A stretch of 44,190 nucleotides of DNA from an uncultured Solirubrobacterales bacterium (lineage in GTDB: Bacteria; Actinomycetota; Thermoleophilia; Solirubrobacterales; Thermoleophilaceae). Of the stretch, positions 42,696-44,190 are shown piece after piece; positions within the stretch are counted from its first letter, which is position 1; each line of letters begins with the position of its first letter. The notes beneath the pieces were generated by a model. That model did no database searches. It was not told the origin of the DNA and saw only the letters and a program-made list of their open reading frames with translations. The DNA lies in contig CADCVU010000204.1 of NCBI GenBank assembly GCA_902806245.1, positions 1 through 44,190 on the forward strand, written 5' to 3'. A program made the position numbers and the translations under genes.

Positions 42696-43252
42696 GTCGG
42701 TGCAGGGTTCTCCCCGCAGACGTCTTCCTCGCTGGGCGTGTCGACCTTCGGTTCCTTCGGTTCCTTCGGTTCCTTGGGTTGCTCCGGCTTCTTAGGTTCC
42801 TTCGGCTCCTCCGGCTTCTCCGGCTCAGGCTCCGGCTCCGGCTCGGGTTCCAGGTCCGGCTCGGGTTCCAGGTCCGGCTCCGGCTCCGGCTCGGGCTCGG
42901 GCTCCGGCTCGGGCTCGGGCTCGGGCTCCGGCTCGGGCTCGGGCTCTTGCGCCTGCTTGCACTGGTCCTTGAACAGCCGCGTGAGGTTGTCGACCCCTCC
43001 CTCCAGCGTCGAGCGTACGTCCGGGTCCACCTCCTCAGGGAGATCCGAGACCTGCCGCTTGAGCTGGCTCAGGGTTGGTCGCGTCCGCTCGCACTCTCCC
43101 TCGCGGACACCCTGCTCGACGGTGTCCAGGTTGCCGACCAGACGCGTCGCGGTTTCAGAAGGGATCTTCTCCCCCCCGGCGCCGCACGCGGCGATGGTCA
43201 GGCACAGCCCCGAGCTCAGAGCTAGTGCGCGAATCCGTCGAAGCGCTCCCAC
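42689..43252 (-). CDS. Lipoprotein with Pro-Glu/Pro-Lys repeat stalk
   Basis: A 187-residue envelope protein. The signal peptide ends with lipobox TIAAC (Cys about 23). A helical domain of about 80 residues follows (ATRLVGNLDTVEQGVREGEC, then TLEGGVDNLTRLFKDQC). Next comes a low-complexity stalk of (EP)n, then KEPKEP repeats, and a short cysteine-containing end SEEDVCGENPAPTC. The helical part with paired cysteines resembles small lipoproteins found in other actinobacteria. Pro-Glu/Pro-Lys stalks are extended and often span the cell wall. The start is ATG 43252, or the internal MGAL in-frame alternatives do not exist. Function unknown. Confidence 0.75.
   Translation of the reverse strand: MGALRRIRALALSSGLCLTIAACGAGGEKIPSETATRLVGNLDTVEQGVREGECERTRPTLSQLKRQVSDLPEEVDPDVRSTLEGGVDNLTRLFKDQCKQAQEPEPEPEPEPEPEPEPEPEPEPEPDLEPEPDLEPEPEPEPEPEKPEEPKEPKKPEQPKEPKEPKEPKVDTPSEEDVCGENPAPTC
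42748..42946. repeat. Imperfect tandem hexamer repeat coding the Pro-Glu/Pro-Lys stalk
   Basis: About 200 bases of tandem units on the plus strand of the types GGCTC(C/G) and GGTTCCTTC. They encode (Glu-Pro)n and then Lys-Glu-Pro repeats on the minus strand. Near-identical units are liable to copy-number change. Confidence 0.85.
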
Positions 43253-43284
43253 TGGGGGTCAGGCTAGTAGCGGAGCATCCTAGA

Positions 43285-43352
43285 CTCCGCTTCGGGAACC
43301 TCGCCTCAGCCGCGTCAGGCTCCTCGACCGCCCAGAGGACCGCCTGCTCAAG
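43285..43352 (-). other. Degenerate short module, copy C
   Basis: The minus frame reads LEQAVLWAVEEPDAAEARF; the plus DNA GCCTCAGCCGCGTCAGGCTC is close to copy B's GCCTCGGCCGCGTCCGGGTC. A fragment without start or stop logic of its own. Confidence 0.4.
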
Positions 43353-43469
43353 CCGACAAGCGCGAAGGCTGGAGCTGTGGCACAGCTTCGGGCGGCGGTC
43401 CGGCCCGCGCCCCCGGCTTCTTCAGTTAGTTCTGACCTTTCACGTCGAGGGCGACACCGCCTGATGGCA

Positions 43470-43583
43470 CTACTGACCCGCTCGCCGGCCAACGAGGACG
43501 ATGACGGCTAGGAGCGCGAGGGTGCTCGCAGGGGTCAGCACAGGCGCTGTCTGCGGCGTGCCGTGTTCGAGCAGCGACGGCGG
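43470..43583 (-). other. Fragment resembling a C-terminal anchoring tail
   Basis: The minus frame between two stops reads PPSLLEHGTPQTAPVL, then TPASTLALLAVIVLVGRRAGQ and TAG: a Pro-rich stretch, a short hydrophobic helix and a basic end, like the C-terminal sorting tails of surface proteins. No gene body is seen upstream; a TAG precedes it. Confidence 0.3.
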
Positions 43584-43831
43584 CTACGCCCACACGCGCC
43601 GAGGCCGAAGGCGACCTGGCCTGCGGTCAGGGCCATATCCCGCGAACCACTCGGGCCCGCGTGCGGTTGTGGTGCGAGAGAAGTTTGTAAGGCGTCTGAC
43701 CGTCTTTAAGGCACCCTTATCTTCGAGCACGAAGTTGGAGAGGAGTGAGGGCCGCTGGGGAGCGGCGTTGCTCCTTACACATCGAGATCCGTCCCCCCTG
43801 TGAGCGGACTTGAGTCGTGCGGCCCTCACTC

Positions 43832-43978
43832 TTAACTCAGCGACGAGTCAACCGCCGCCGGCGTTTGAGAGCGCGTCACGCACTGCCGCGGCTGTGAGCC
43901 CGCAAGCCGCCTGAGCTTCGCCTCGGCCGCGTCCGGGTCCTCGACGAGCACGGCGAAGGCGTCGAACGCCTCCCGTAT
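43832..43978 (-). other. Degenerate short module, copy B
   Basis: The minus frame reads IREAFDAFAVLVEDPDAAEA, then KLRRLAGSQPRQC, ending TAA at 43832. Just upstream are two in-frame TAG codons, so the unit is not translatable as it stands. The DNA shares a block of more than 20 bases (TCCTCGACGAGCACGGCGAA) with copy A. Confidence 0.45.
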
Positions 43979-44087
43979 CTACGAGAGCTACGGGCGCGCC
44001 CGCGATGAGTCGGACTGACACCGCCGTCCGACCGCGGCCTCGTCCTGTTAGCCCAGCCGTGCAGTCGCGGCGCCGTGCGACGCTCGC

Positions 44088-44190
44088 TCAGCGGTCGTGT
44101 CGGCGGAGCGTCAGGGCCACGGCACCGTCGAAGACGGTTAGGGCTGCCATGCCGGCGGCACCGAGCTTCGCCCGGCGACTCTCGGGCTCG
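44088..44190 (-). CDS. C-terminal end of an unknown protein (runs off right edge)
   Basis: The minus frame reads EPESRRAKLGAAGMAALTVF then DGAVALTLRRHDR and TGA. It is open to the window end and has a normal high-GC codon look. A short helix near the C-terminus with a basic end suggests a membrane or tail segment. No family can be named from 34 residues. Confidence 0.35.
   Translation of the reverse strand, partial: EPESRRAKLGAAGMAALTVFDGAVALTLRRHDR

Noticed and set aside
42748-42946. CRISPR array
   Set aside because: The repeat is a continuous coding hexamer tract without spacers.
42410-43283. Plus-strand ORFs with long Leu-Arg or Gly-Ser repeats
   Set aside because: They are antisense readings of the Pro-Glu/Pro-Lys lipoprotein repeat, which has a signal peptide and lipobox.

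Overview
The window looks like chromosomal DNA of a very GC-rich actinobacterium. The gene content points to the Thermoleophilia/Solirubrobacterales side of Actinomycetota: a two-gene MaoC dehydratase set fused to an hrcA-dnaJ-prmA operon, a TM0106-type RecB nuclease-helicase, a glutathione-independent formaldehyde dehydrogenase and a YflT/GSP-17M-like stress protein. That placement is inferred from family knowledge; there is no rRNA or other marker here to prove it.

Region 1 (1-15.8 kb) is dense, intact core-type DNA. It opens with two divergent cation/proton antiporters: a truncated MrpA-like gene at the left edge and a CPA1/NhaP2-like antiporter with a TrkA-C domain. A tightly overlapping minus-strand operon follows, hadA-hadB-hrcA-dnaJ-prmA (dehydratases, heat-shock repressor, chaperone, L11 methyltransferase). 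Next come an RhlE-like RNA helicase and a 40-residue arginine-rich protein that the ORF track missed, ending in a strong nested hairpin. A three-gene lipid-recycling operon (GDPD, patatin, PlsC-like acyltransferase) precedes a plus-strand run: formaldehyde dehydrogenase, rhomboid protease, purple-acid-phosphatase-like phosphoesterase, pcm and an alpha/beta hydrolase.

Region 2 (15.9-19.5 kb) is a transition. A TM0106-like nuclease/SF1 helicase gene is broken by three apparent one-base frameshifts. It is followed by a palindrome and by an isolated tRNA 3' end (T-arm plus acceptor strand) with no tRNA body, which looks like an integration scar.

Region 3 (19.5-44.2 kb) is looser, accessory-like DNA with long gaps and many damaged genes. 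Intact genes include a universal stress protein, TrkH/TrkA potassium uptake, an HTH + nucleotidyltransferase pair (toxin-antitoxin-like), a zinc-ribbon gene beside an ARPP-1-domain gene, an SLC45-like MFS carrier, a Crp/Fnr regulator, a cupredoxin/TM/PASTA lipoprotein operon, a second CPA1 antiporter, a voltage-gated-type channel with an odd pore signature, and a Pro-Glu repeat lipoprotein. Damaged genes include the ARPP-1 start, an OB-like membrane-anchored protein with an in-frame TAA, the GSP-17M protein, a DUF2254 remnant, an AI-2E transporter, the MFS C-terminus, a DUF2238-like membrane protein and a small lipoprotein. Many breaks are single-base changes in G/C runs.

The window is rich in monovalent-cation transport (MrpA, two CPA1 antiporters, TrkAH, one channel), lipid/envelope functions and stress functions. 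I found no CRISPR array, no complete tRNA or rRNA, and no recognisable transposase or integrase. The best candidates for something new are the ARPP-1/zinc-ribbon operon beside the HTH-NTase pair, the three degenerate copies of a short 'AVLVE-PDAAEA' module at 42.5-44.0 kb, and the small RhlE-linked basic protein.
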